NCBI GenBank assembly: GCA_030695565.1
Contig: JAUYRZ010000087.1
Location: 1 to 48,402, forward strand
DNA length: 48,402 nucleotides
Direction of reading: 5' to 3'
From: Archangium sp.
GTDB taxonomy: Bacteria; Myxococcota; Myxococcia; Myxococcales; Myxococcaceae
The translations under genes and the position numbers were made by a program. Below, piece after piece: positions 1 to 7,863 of the stretch. Numbering within the stretch: position 1 is the first letter of the stretch; every line of letters begins with the position of its first letter. The notes under the pieces were generated by a model. It searched no databases and was not told where the DNA came from. It saw only the letters and a list, made by a program, of their open reading frames with translations.

Positions 1-506
1 GCTCCGGCGGAGCAGCAAACGCGATAACGTTCGCGATCACATCGACCGACGGACCCGGGTCTCCGGTGATCCCGGTGAAAGTGGATCTCGATCACGTCGG
101 TGGTGACAAGAAGTCCGCCGACAACCGCAGCGAGCGCACCAGCCACCGGACCACCCATCAAGAGGATGGGAATGCCCAACAGCCCCGCGCCGAACAACGT
201 GTTCTCCTTCCGTGCTTCCTCCGCCTGGCGTCGCGAGAGCGGCGCGCGCGTCACTCCGTTGCGAGCCCGTGCAGCGCGAGTCGAGCCGTCACTCTTGTCC
301 CGGTTGCAGTCGATGCACGCCGGATAGAGGTTCGACAGGCGATCACTGCCGCCACGCGACCTCGGAATCGAGTGGTCAACGTGCCAAGCCCCCGACTGAC
401 CCTCCTGCGCGTAGTTCCGGAAGGAGAGCCTGCTGGTGCAGATGTGGCAGTAGCCGGAGGAGCGGTCGAAGATCTGCCGCTTCCGGCTTTCGTCCCAGGC
501 ACCCAT
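1..506 (-). CDS. HNH endonuclease with C-terminal hydrophobic segment (partial, runs off the window)
   Basis: The reading frame is open from the ATG at 506 to base 1 (168 codons) and has no stop, so the C-terminus lies outside the window. Residues about 20-75 form a HNH nuclease with paired zinc-binding cysteines: CHIC, then the metal-binding WHVDHSIPRSRGGSDRLSN core, then CIDCN. This is the classical McrA-like arrangement that cuts DNA with one divalent metal. After a charged linker there is a hydrophobic stretch (about residues 110-135, rich in Gly, Ala, Val and Leu) that looks like a membrane segment, which is odd for a nuclease. The start codon overlaps the stop of the upstream HNH gene (TAATG), so the two are probably translated together. 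The fold call is firm; the target and biological role are unknown. Its position beside DISARM genes suggests defence. Confidence 0.8.
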   Translation of the reverse strand, partial: MGAWDESRKRQIFDRSSGYCHICTSRLSFRNYAQEGQSGAWHVDHSIPRSRGGSDRLSNLYPACIDCNRDKSDGSTRAARARNGVTRAPLSRRQAEEARKENTLFGAGLLGIPILLMGGPVAGALAAVVGGLLVTTDVIEIHFHRDHRRPGSVGRCDRERYRVCCSAG

Positions 507-820
507 TAGAACCTCACCTCGCACGCCCACCTGTCGGGCGGGTTGTCGGACTTCGCCCGGTTGTTCGCCCACTGCAGCGCCTGGAGGTTGCTGAGCACAT
601 CGCTCCCTCCGGCGGCGACGGGCTTGATGTGGTCGATCTCCCAGCCGAACTTCTCGATCCTGCCGTAGTCAACCCAGCGGATCGGGGCGCCACATCCGTC
701 GCGGCGCCATTCAGCGGGCGCGTAGCCCGGAATGATTGCCGCTTTGATCCAGACTGCCGCCCGCGTTTCAAAGTCGAAACCACCACCGCCCGTGTTCGTG
801 TTGCGATTCCTCAGTGCCAT
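506..820 (-). CDS. small HNH endonuclease
   Basis: This is a 104-residue protein. The C-terminal half carries a HNH core: WEIDHIKPVAAGGSD, then LSNLQALQWANNRAKSD, which supplies the His, Asn and Asn/His positions of the beta-beta-alpha-metal fold. It lacks the CxxC zinc pairs of its downstream neighbour, so the two are different HNH subtypes and not a duplication. The frame stays open upstream to 868, but the ATG at 820 is preferred because an AAGGA ribosome binding site sits eight bases before it. It overlaps the next HNH gene by one base. It is divergent from the XRE/ImmA gene and probably shares a control region with it. The function is inferred as DNA nicking or cleavage, for example in restriction of foreign DNA; a homing-type HNH is also possible, although no intron or intein is visible. 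Confidence 0.8.
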   Translation of the reverse strand: MALRNRNTNTGGGGFDFETRAAVWIKAAIIPGYAPAEWRRDGCGAPIRWVDYGRIEKFGWEIDHIKPVAAGGSDVLSNLQALQWANNRAKSDNPPDRWACEVRF

Positions 821-845
821 GTCGTTATTCCTTTCGTGGTTTGGT

Positions 846-905
846 ACATCGCTTCGACTCCGGAGCAATTGGCTACCGGAGTAGACATCGCTTCGTATGT
901 CGATG
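846..905. promoter_or_regulatory. repeat-rich divergent control region, candidate operators
   Basis: The spacer between the divergent HNH and XRE/ImmA genes (821-925) holds an exact 11-base direct repeat, ACATCGCTTCG, at 846-856 and 885-895. Between the copies lies an inverted repeat, ACTCCGG (857-863) and CCGGAGT (876-882). A further inverted pair, CATCG (886-890) and CGATG (901-905), overlaps the second copy. Such nested symmetry in an XRE regulator's own upstream region is typical of autoregulatory operators. The repeats are seen directly; binding by the XRE protein is inferred. Confidence 0.5.
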
Positions 906-925
906 AGAAGTATACATCACCCGGA

Positions 926-2047
926 ATGGGAGGCAAGGTGCCCTCAGAAAACGCCATTGCGTCGAACTGCCGGATGCTCCGCAACGCTCGTGGCCTGAGC
1001 CAAATCGAGATGGCCGAGAAGGTGGGCCTATCGCGCGCGGGCTACTTGAAAATCGAAAGCGGTGAATCGACGCCTCGCTCGGACACGCTCGAGCGGCTCG
1101 CTTCTGCGCTCGGCGTCAAGATTGCCGAGCTGATGAGGGCTCCCGACCAGCTGCAGCACGTGCGCTTCCGGTCGAAGAAGCGCATCAACTCAAGGGAAGA
1201 ATTGCTGGTCGAGGTGAAGAGCCGGCTCGACGCGTACCAGGCGCTCGCGCAGGCACTCGGCGATCAGCGCAGACCCGCCGCAGTCGAGGTTCCCCGGAAA
1301 GACATGGAGAAGGCGGCGCAAGCAGTTCGCCTCGCCCTCAAGCGAACCCCGGATGAACCGATTCACGACATCTGCGGGCTCGTCGAGAGCGCGGGCTATC
1401 GGCTGCTCAAAGTGCGCCTCAGCTCGACGTTTCTCGAAGGAGAAGACGCGACTGACCGCGCGGAGGGCTTCTTTGGTCTCTCCGTGTTCGCTGAGGACGA
1501 TGTTCCCGCCATCGTCGTGAATGACTTCGAACGCATATCGATCGAGCGTCGCATCTTCACGGTCGCCCACGAACTCGGGCACGTGCATCTCCACCGCGAT
1601 TCGTACACGGCAGCCGAGAGCGACGAGAGAGAGAAGGAAGAGCTGGAGGCTGACCTCTTCGCATCACACTTCCTCATGCCTCGGGCCCGCTTCGACAAAG
1701 AGTGGACCGGGGCGTACGGGCTCCCCTTCATCGAGCGTGTCCTCAAGGTGAAGCGCATCTTTCGGGTCAGCTACAAGACCGTGCTTCGGCGCTTGCAGGA
1801 TCAGGGCGACGAGAACCTCTACCCGCGGTTCTTCGGCATGTTCAAGAAGCGCTTCGGACGCAGCCTCACCAAGCGCGAGGAGCCGAGCCCGCTCGATGAA
1901 TCGGACTTCGAGGCCGATCTCCTGCCTTCGATGGTGCGGAAGGGCGTGGAAAGAGAGATTCTCAGCCAGGCACGGGCGGCAGAACTTCTTGGGGTGGAGC
2001 TCAAGCAGTTCAGGGAGCGGGCGTCGGAATGGAACCTCACCGGGTAG
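926..2047 (+). CDS. XRE-family regulator fused to ImmA/IrrE metallopeptidase
   Basis: The 373-residue protein has an N-terminal helix-turn-helix of the XRE/Cro type (about residues 15-70; motif LSQIEMAEKVGLSRAGYLKI). A middle linker follows, then a zinc peptidase of the ImmA/IrrE family with the HELGH site (His215, Glu216, His219) and a downstream EADLFASHFLMP segment that supplies the third metal ligand. Proteins of this kind cleave or release a repressor, often in mobile elements, phage immunity or toxin-antitoxin loci. The frame is open back to base 212, but that stretch is antisense to the HNH genes. ATG 926 is taken as the start; GTG 938 with GGGAGG just upstream is an alternative. The 3' end overlaps the PIN gene by 19 bases, so the two almost certainly form one operon and may form an antitoxin-toxin pair. 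Confidence 0.85.
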   Translation: MGGKVPSENAIASNCRMLRNARGLSQIEMAEKVGLSRAGYLKIESGESTPRSDTLERLASALGVKIAELMRAPDQLQHVRFRSKKRINSREELLVEVKSRLDAYQALAQALGDQRRPAAVEVPRKDMEKAAQAVRLALKRTPDEPIHDICGLVESAGYRLLKVRLSSTFLEGEDATDRAEGFFGLSVFAEDDVPAIVVNDFERISIERRIFTVAHELGHVHLHRDSYTAAESDEREKEELEADLFASHFLMPRARFDKEWTGAYGLPFIERVLKVKRIFRVSYKTVLRRLQDQGDENLYPRFFGMFKKRFGRSLTKREEPSPLDESDFEADLLPSMVRKGVEREILSQARAAELLGVELKQFRERASEWNLTG

Positions 2048-2550
2048 GCGCTCCCCTCTACATCGCTGACGCGAACGTCCTCATCGACTTCCTGAACGCC
2101 GACCTCAAGGTGCTCGGGCTCGTCTCCGAGTTCATCGGTCCGGTGCTGGTGTTGCGCGTCATCCTCCGAGATGAAGTCGATGGTCTGACTCTGGCTGGCT
2201 GTGCGAAGGCTGGCTTGCAGGTCGTCGATTCCAGCGTTGAGACCCTGATCCAGGCGGCCAGGCACGAATCCACGGGGCGCCTGCTGTCCTTCTATGACTG
2301 GCTCGTCTTGCTCGAGGCCAAGGAGCGCGGCGGCGCGTGTCTGACCAACGATGGCGCGCTCATCAAAGCCTGCCGAAGCCACGGAATCGATGCCGTTCGC
2401 GGACTTGCTCCTCTTCTGCAGTTGGTGAGTCTGGGGAAGTTTCGCAAGAAGGAGGCGCTTGAGTTGGTTGAGAAGATGGCCGCCAAGAACTCCTACCTCC
2501 GCAAGGTCGTTCCCGAGTTCGTCAAGAAACTCGGGGCGCTCCCAAAATAG
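2029..2550 (+). CDS. PIN-domain protein, partner of XRE/ImmA
   Basis: This 173-residue protein matches the PIN ribonuclease fold. It starts with the acidic strand YIADANVLIDF, has a central acidic residue in ILRDEVD, and a late ACLTNDGALIKAC segment that resembles the conserved TND active-site loop. PIN enzymes cut RNA using clustered acidic residues and are the toxins of VapBC-type systems. The start lies 19 bases inside the XRE/ImmA gene, with a GGGAG-like site upstream, so translation is probably coupled. Pairing of an XRE-metallopeptidase with a PIN-like protein fits a toxin-antitoxin or abortive-infection module. A Lys-rich C-terminal tail (about residues 130-173) extends past the catalytic core. 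The fold is likely; the toxin role is an inference. Confidence 0.7.
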   Translation: MEPHRVGAPLYIADANVLIDFLNADLKVLGLVSEFIGPVLVLRVILRDEVDGLTLAGCAKAGLQVVDSSVETLIQAARHESTGRLLSFYDWLVLLEAKERGGACLTNDGALIKACRSHGIDAVRGLAPLLQLVSLGKFRKKEALELVEKMAAKNSYLRKVVPEFVKKLGALPK

Positions 2551-2572
2551 GCTCTGGTAGCTTTCGCCTCCG

Positions 2573-5213
2573 ATGACGACGTCACTGGAGGCGAGGGGGA
2601 AGTTGGTGGAGGCGCTCTCATTGGACCTGGTGGGTCCGGGACCGGGGCACCTCCACGAGAGTGAGCTCATCGATCAAGCGCCCTCGCGCTGGTACCTCGC
2701 GGGCTTCCTGGTCCCGCGTGAAACCAAGGCTGAAGAGAAGACCGGTTTCGAAGGCGAGGGCGAGGTCGACTCCGCTACCGACGGGGGCGGGGGCGGTGAC
2801 GACGAGAAGACGCCGGAGCGCACCTCGGGACGCAAGGCGATGTTCTCTTCCTCGATGGGCATGTCGGTGCTGGTGCCCGCAGCTGCGAAGACCATCGAGT
2901 TGACCGTGGAGTGGGGCGACTACACGCCCGAGGAAGCGGGGAAGCATGATGGCCCCCAGCGCGCCAACTGGAAGAGGAAGCAGTGCAAGGTCGAGGTCAG
3001 CCTTCCCCTGGTCAAGCGCCGAGCGACCAAAGCGTTGGAGGGCTTCGCCGGGTTGTCCGTCGTGTGGACCGTACGAAAGGTGACCGTCGATGACGGCATC
3101 GCGCTGCCGAAGGGGACCCGGGCCGTCTCGCTCTTCTTCGTGAACGACCGCCAGCCGCAACCCGAGCAGAATCGAGATGAGGCCTACGTGTTTCAAGCGC
3201 AGCTGCACGCCCGCTGCGCAGAGGGCTTCGTTCCCAGGCCCAATTGGCGCGGCCTCACCACCAGCGACGTCGACGAGCGAACTGCCGACCTCCAGTACCG
3301 CGACGCGTATGAGTACGGCGTGGGCCATGGAGTGGCCACCGATGCCGTGGTGGCCGACGACGCGTGCAAGGAAATCCACACGTCCTGGATTCCGTCTGCC
3401 GAGGTGGAGCGCGTGGTGCCCTCCGATGTGAAGGGGGTGGAGCTGCGCATGATCGAGTTGGCGAAGCTCACGTCGGGCGACACCGCCGCCAAGCTGGGTG
3501 CCTTCGTCTCGGAGTGGAAGCTGTGGCTGGCTGAGCAGGCCAAGGTCAACGTCGATCACCCCAAACGCAAAGAGGTGCTCACCGAGCTGCTGGCCCAGGC
3601 GGCGTTCTCACAGAAGCGCCTCGCCGACGGCATCGCACTTTTGTCCCAGCCGAACGTGCTTCGCGCCTTCTGTCTCGCCAACAAGGCGATGGATCTGCAG
3701 GCGCGGCAGAGAAATAGCCTTCGGCCCACGCCCGATCGCAAGGACCCTCAGTGGCGCCCCTTTCAGTTGGCCTTCGTGCTGCTCAACCTGCGCTCCATCG
3801 TCGACCCTGCCCCCGCCTGACCTCATCATTCAAGACGAACTCCACCTCATCTCAGGGCCTCTCGGGACGATGGCTGGGCTGTACGAGTCGGCGATCGAGC
3901 AACTGTGTTGCCGAAAAGTTGGAGAGAAGCTGATCAAGCCCAAGGTGGTCGCATCGACCGCGACGGTGCGACGCGCGGGCACCCAGATTCGGGCTCTCTT
4001 CGCGCGCACTCGGGTGGAGATCTTCCCGCCTCCTGGACCAAACCGGCGCGACTCCTTCTTCGCGAAGACGGTCCCTCCTTCGCCCGAGGATCCGCCGCGC
4101 CTCTACCTGGGAGTGGCCTCTGCAGGTCGGAGCCTCAAGGTCATCCTGCTCCGCACTTATGTGGCGCTGCTGTCGGCCGCGCAGAAGCTCTATCTGGCGA
4201 ACGGCGGCAAACGAGCCGACAACCTGGCCGACCCGTACATGACGCTGCTGGGTTACTTCAACAGCCTCCGCGAATTGGGTGGGGCACGCCGAATCGTCGA
4301 AGACGAGGTGCAGGGAAAGGTCTCCCGGTACGGTGATCGACGCCGTGTCGGCGAAGACGAGAAGGGCACGCCGTTCGCCCGTCGGCAGATTCAGTACGAC
4401 GTCGTCGAGCTGACCAGCCGCGAGTCGAACAGCAACGTGGCCAAGGCCAAGCGTCGGCTCGAACTGACGATGAATGAGAAAGACGCGGTCGACGTGGCGA
4501 TCGCAACGAACATGATCTCCGTCGGCCTCGACATTACCCGGCTGGGCTTGATGGTCGTGCTCGGCCAGCCCAAGACGACGGCCGAATACATTCAGGCCTC
4601 GAGCCGAGTTGGCCGTGACGCCAGAAAGCCCGGGCTGGTGGTGACGCTGCTCAATGTTCATCGCCCTCGTGATCGCTCGCACTACGAGCGCTTCGAGGCG
4701 TACCACCAGTCTTTCTACCGGAGCGTCGAGGCGACGAGCGTGACCCCCTTCTCTGCGCGCGCCATCGATCGCGGCCTGGCTGGCGTGGTGGTCGGGCTGG
4801 CGCGCCATGGCCAGCCGGAACTGACCGCGCCTCGGAGCGCCGTCGAGATGGACAAGCTCGTCAGCAAGACAGCGTGGGTTGCGGCTGCACTCGGCCGCCG
4901 TGCTGCGTTCGTCACGGGCGACGAAACGACCGCAAAGAAGGTGGAAGATCGCGCCAAGTCGCTGCTGGACGACTGGAGCATCATCGCCACGGAGCAGCGC
5001 AAGGTGCAGGCGGGGCTTCAGTATCAGCGAGAGGTCGGCAACGAGCCGCCGCTGCTGCACACGCCCCTCGACCCGGCTCTCGACACCCTGGGTGAACGTC
5101 AGAAGCGCTTCAAGGCAAACCGATCGCTGCGCGACGTCGAGCCTTCGGTGAACCTCTACGTGCGCAGTCTCGTGCACCAGGATGTCGTCGTCGACGATGG
5201 GGAGGTGGAGTGA
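2573..5213 (+). pseudogene. drmA: DISARM helicase DrmA, disrupted: internal deletion plus frame change
   Basis: DrmA is the SF2 helicase of the DISARM anti-phage system and works in a complex with DrmB. The first frame (2573-3820, 415 codons) has the family's N-terminal features, such as SRWYLAGFLVP, SSMGMSVLVP and WRPFQLAFVLLNL, then stops at TGA 3818-3820. The second frame picks up at about 3813 with PPDLIIQDELHLISGPLG, then STATVRR (motif III), NMISVGLDITRLG (motif V) and YIQASSRVGRDARKPG (motif VI), and ends at 5213. In intact DrmA several hundred residues with the Walker A segment (a PTGGGKTEAY-like motif) lie between the LLNL and PPDLIIQDELH landmarks. Here they are absent and the frame changes by +1. 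No GKT/GKS motif occurs in either part, so ATP hydrolysis should be lost. An ATG at 3870 could start a shorter C-terminal product. The family call is strong and the deletion is clear from recalled alignments. Confidence 0.85.
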
Positions 5214-7081
5214 TGGCCGCTCGTCGCCGCGCAAGGCCCCATGGTCAGATCCGTCGAAGTCAGCTGGTAGGGCAGTTCGGGCCCGGCTCACTCATCGACA
5301 TGCCCCGGCACTCCGTCATCGTGGGTGGGCTGGAGCAATGGGGAGATCCCGAGAAGAACGGGTTTCCTCCCGTGTTCGAAGATCGGCTCAAGGCCAACCT
5401 GGAACAGGCACTCGAGCTCCAGGGGTTGCGCTTCTTCTCTCCGCCCATCGACCTCGACACGTTCGGTGACGAGGCGCCCCAGGGCATCACGGTGTGGGAG
5501 TTTCCCCAGTGGTTCGTCGCGCAGTGGGCGCCGACCGACTCGCCTGGCAAGCGGCCGCTGGTGCACGAACGTCGGCTCGTATCTGGCCGCTTTCTCGCGG
5601 ACGACAAGAAGCCGAAGCCCGTGGTACCGATTCGTTTCGTGCAGGCCTGTCGGAATGGTCACGTCAGTGACATTGATTGGCCCACCTTCGCCCATCGAGG
5701 GAACTCAAGTTGTCAGCAGCAACTGTGGTTGCTCGAGAAGGGCACCAGCGGCGACTTCCTCGACCTCTTCATTCAGTGCGACTGCGGGGTACCGATGCGC
5801 TCGGTGTTCGAGGCGACCCGCTTCGGGGAGGACGGCATGTCACCGCTGGGGCTCTGCAAAGGCCATCGGCCCTGGCTGGGCCCCAACAGCCGCGACCCCA
5901 ACCCCTGCCTGAGTGACGGCGGCAAGCACTCGCCCAACAAGCTCCTCGTGCGTACCGCCAGCAACGCCTACTTCGCGCGCGTGGTCAGCGCGATCTCGAT
6001 TCCGGAGAAGGATCGCAAGGTCCGCGAGGCGGTGGAACACCTGTGGACCGACTTCATGGTGCAGTGCGAGAGCCAGGCGGACGTCAAGCATGAGAGGAAG
6101 AAGCCGAAGGTGCAGGCGTCCCTGGGGACCCTCACTGATGCGCAGGTCTTCGCCGAGATTCAGCGCAGGAAGTCCCCCACACCGACGCCAGCGAAGAAGC
6201 TGAAGCAGGCCGAGATCGAGACCCTGCTGTCAGTCGAGGATGAACTGGGCGACGACAAGCTCGGGAGCGACTTCTACGCGACAGTGCTCCCCGCCAAGAA
6301 GCCTCAGTCACGACTCCTCGAGGCATTTCACAAGATCGTGCTGGTTCAGCGCATGCGGGAAGTTCGGGTCCAGGTTGGCTTCACGCGGTTCGAGGACCAG
6401 GCGCCAACCATCGATGGTGAGCTGGATCTCAACGTGGGCATGGCCTCGCTTTCTCGCGAGGCCACATGGCTACCGGCGGTGGAGAACTACGGCGAGGGAC
6501 TCTTTCTCTCCTTCGATCTGAAGAGACTGATCGACTGGAGCAAGCGGCCTGCAGTGCAGACCCGCGAGAAGGAACTGCACGACGGCTTCAAGGCGTGGGT
6601 GGACAGCCAGCGGGGCTCGAAGGAGAAGAAGCAGTCCATCGTGGCGCCGCCGGTCGTCTACGTGATGCTTCACTCGCTCTCTCATCTCCTGATCAACGCG
6701 ATGTCGCTGGAGTGCGGCTATTCAGCGAGCAGCATCCGCGAGCGCATTTACGTGACGAAGGAAGGGGCGGGGATTCTGCTCCACACCGGTACGCCTGATG
6801 CTGAGGGAACGTTGGGTGGCTTGGTCGAGGTCGGCAAGCGGTTCGATGAGATCCTCCGTGTGGCGCTCGAGTTGGGGAAGCTGTGCTCGAACGACCCTGT
6901 CTGTGCCGCGCACCGGCCCAACGACTCAAACGAGGAGCGGCCGCTCCATGGGGCCGCCTGCCATGGTTGCCTGCTCACCTCTGAGTCAAGCTGCGAGCGG
7001 AGAAACGAGCTGCTTGATCGTGCTCTTGTCGTTCCCACCGTCGAGGATTGCGGCTGCGAGTTCTTCACAGAGGCTGAGTGA
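5213..7081 (+). CDS. drmB: DISARM protein DrmB (DUF1998 helicase partner)
   Basis: The protein has 622 residues. The N-terminus, with QLVGQFGPGSLIDMP followed by SVIVGGLEQWGD, matches the DrmB family opening. Several Cys/His clusters (QACRNGHVSDIDW, QCDCGVPM, GLCKGHRPWLG) look like zinc sites. The C-terminal DUF1998 region includes YVMLHSLSHLLINAMSLE, then CGYSASSIRERIYV, and ends with a cysteine cluster (HGAACHGCLLTSESSCERRN). DrmB binds DrmA, and together they recognise and move along phage DNA with a 5' overhang. The ATG at 5213 overlaps the drmA stop; a GTG at 5210 is equally possible. The 3' end overlaps drmC, so the trio is one transcription unit. The reading frame is complete and shows no decay, in contrast to drmA. 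Confidence 0.9.
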   Translation: MAARRRARPHGQIRRSQLVGQFGPGSLIDMPRHSVIVGGLEQWGDPEKNGFPPVFEDRLKANLEQALELQGLRFFSPPIDLDTFGDEAPQGITVWEFPQWFVAQWAPTDSPGKRPLVHERRLVSGRFLADDKKPKPVVPIRFVQACRNGHVSDIDWPTFAHRGNSSCQQQLWLLEKGTSGDFLDLFIQCDCGVPMRSVFEATRFGEDGMSPLGLCKGHRPWLGPNSRDPNPCLSDGGKHSPNKLLVRTASNAYFARVVSAISIPEKDRKVREAVEHLWTDFMVQCESQADVKHERKKPKVQASLGTLTDAQVFAEIQRRKSPTPTPAKKLKQAEIETLLSVEDELGDDKLGSDFYATVLPAKKPQSRLLEAFHKIVLVQRMREVRVQVGFTRFEDQAPTIDGELDLNVGMASLSREATWLPAVENYGEGLFLSFDLKRLIDWSKRPAVQTREKELHDGFKAWVDSQRGSKEKKQSIVAPPVVYVMLHSLSHLLINAMSLECGYSASSIRERIYVTKEGAGILLHTGTPDAEGTLGGLVEVGKRFDEILRVALELGKLCSNDPVCAAHRPNDSNEERPLHGAACHGCLLTSESSCERRNELLDRALVVPTVEDCGCEFFTEAE

Positions 7082-7860
7082 TGCCTGGTCGCTGGTCACC
7101 CACGACGATCGAGGCGCTCTCCCGTGCTTTGCGAACCGGCCGACTGAGCGTGCCGACTTCGACCTTCGGGATTGCGCGCGCAGTGGGCGGTCTGCCCTTC
7201 GACCTCGAAGCGGCCGTATTGCGCTGGGGCGCGGGGGGGATGTCGGCGGCAGTGATGGCCGACGTTCTCGAAACGGTTCAACTGCAATCAGAGCCTGAAG
7301 AAGCGGTCAGTACGGAGTTGGTTTGGACCGGGCCAGAGGCCGCAGACACGGGGACCCGCGATACTTCGGTGGTCGTGCGCGAACTCTTCGGTGCTGCAAC
7401 TCAGCGCGTACTCGTCGCCGGATTCGCATTTGTCGGTGGCCGAGATCTCTTCGAGCCACTCGCGAAGAGAATGGATGAGGCGGCCGAACTCGACGTCACG
7501 TTCTTCGTCAACGTTGCGAGGGAAGGCGCCCACGACCTTCGGGATCCGGCAACGGTGGCGACTGAGTGGGGACGCAATTTTCGCGAGCGCCAATGGCCGG
7601 GGAAGCGGTTCCCGAAAGTGTTTTACGACCCACGCTCGCTCTCGGACGACAAGACCGTTCGGGCTTCGCTGCACGCTAAGACAGTCGTGATTGACGGGTC
7701 CGCCGCCCTCGTTACGAGCGCCAACTTCACGTCCCATGCCCAAACGCGAAACGTAGAACTCGGGCTGCTCGTTCGAGGGTCCGCTTTGCCTGCATTGATT
7801 GAACGGCAGTTTTCGGGACTCGTGACACTCGGTCACGTCAGTCGCTTGGCCGGATGCTGA
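7081..7860 (+). CDS. drmC: DISARM phospholipase D-like nuclease DrmC
   Basis: This 259-residue protein carries one phospholipase D signature near its C-terminus: LHAKTVVIDGSAALVTSANF, giving His, Lys and Asp in the HxKx4D spacing plus the Ser and Asn that follow. An N-terminal helical region (STFGIARAVGGLP and neighbours) matches the DrmC family. PLD-type nucleases with a single motif usually act as dimers. DrmC is a core DISARM gene, but published work found it dispensable for some phages. The ATG overlaps the drmB stop (GTGATG, so GTG 7078 is an alternative start). It ends three bases before the convergent Hsp70-like gene, so no room is left for a normal terminator between them. No MTase gene (drmMI or drmMII) follows. 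Confidence 0.87.
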   Translation: MPGRWSPTTIEALSRALRTGRLSVPTSTFGIARAVGGLPFDLEAAVLRWGAGGMSAAVMADVLETVQLQSEPEEAVSTELVWTGPEAADTGTRDTSVVVRELFGAATQRVLVAGFAFVGGRDLFEPLAKRMDEAAELDVTFFVNVAREGAHDLRDPATVATEWGRNFRERQWPGKRFPKVFYDPRSLSDDKTVRASLHAKTVVIDGSAALVTSANFTSHAQTRNVELGLLVRGSALPALIERQFSGLVTLGHVSRLAGC

Positions 7861-7863
7861 TGC

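Noticed and set aside
212-925. Long upstream extension of the XRE/ImmA frame (611 codons)
   Set aside because: It runs antisense through both HNH genes, has no family similarity and crosses the operator-like repeats; the real start is near 926.
3498-3812. N-terminal part of the 571-codon frame as a real DrmA segment
   Set aside because: The region before about 3813 is an out-of-frame reading of the N-terminal DrmA fragment, rich in Ser, Cys and Arg; similarity begins only at PPDLIIQDELH.
3800-3825. Programmed ribosomal frameshifting in drmA
   Set aside because: No classical slippery heptamer is seen, and a frameshift would not restore the missing Walker A block.
2573-7860. BREX, restriction-modification or Zorya system
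   Set aside because: No PglZ, BrxL, methylase, or MotAB-like genes; the order and motifs match DISARM.
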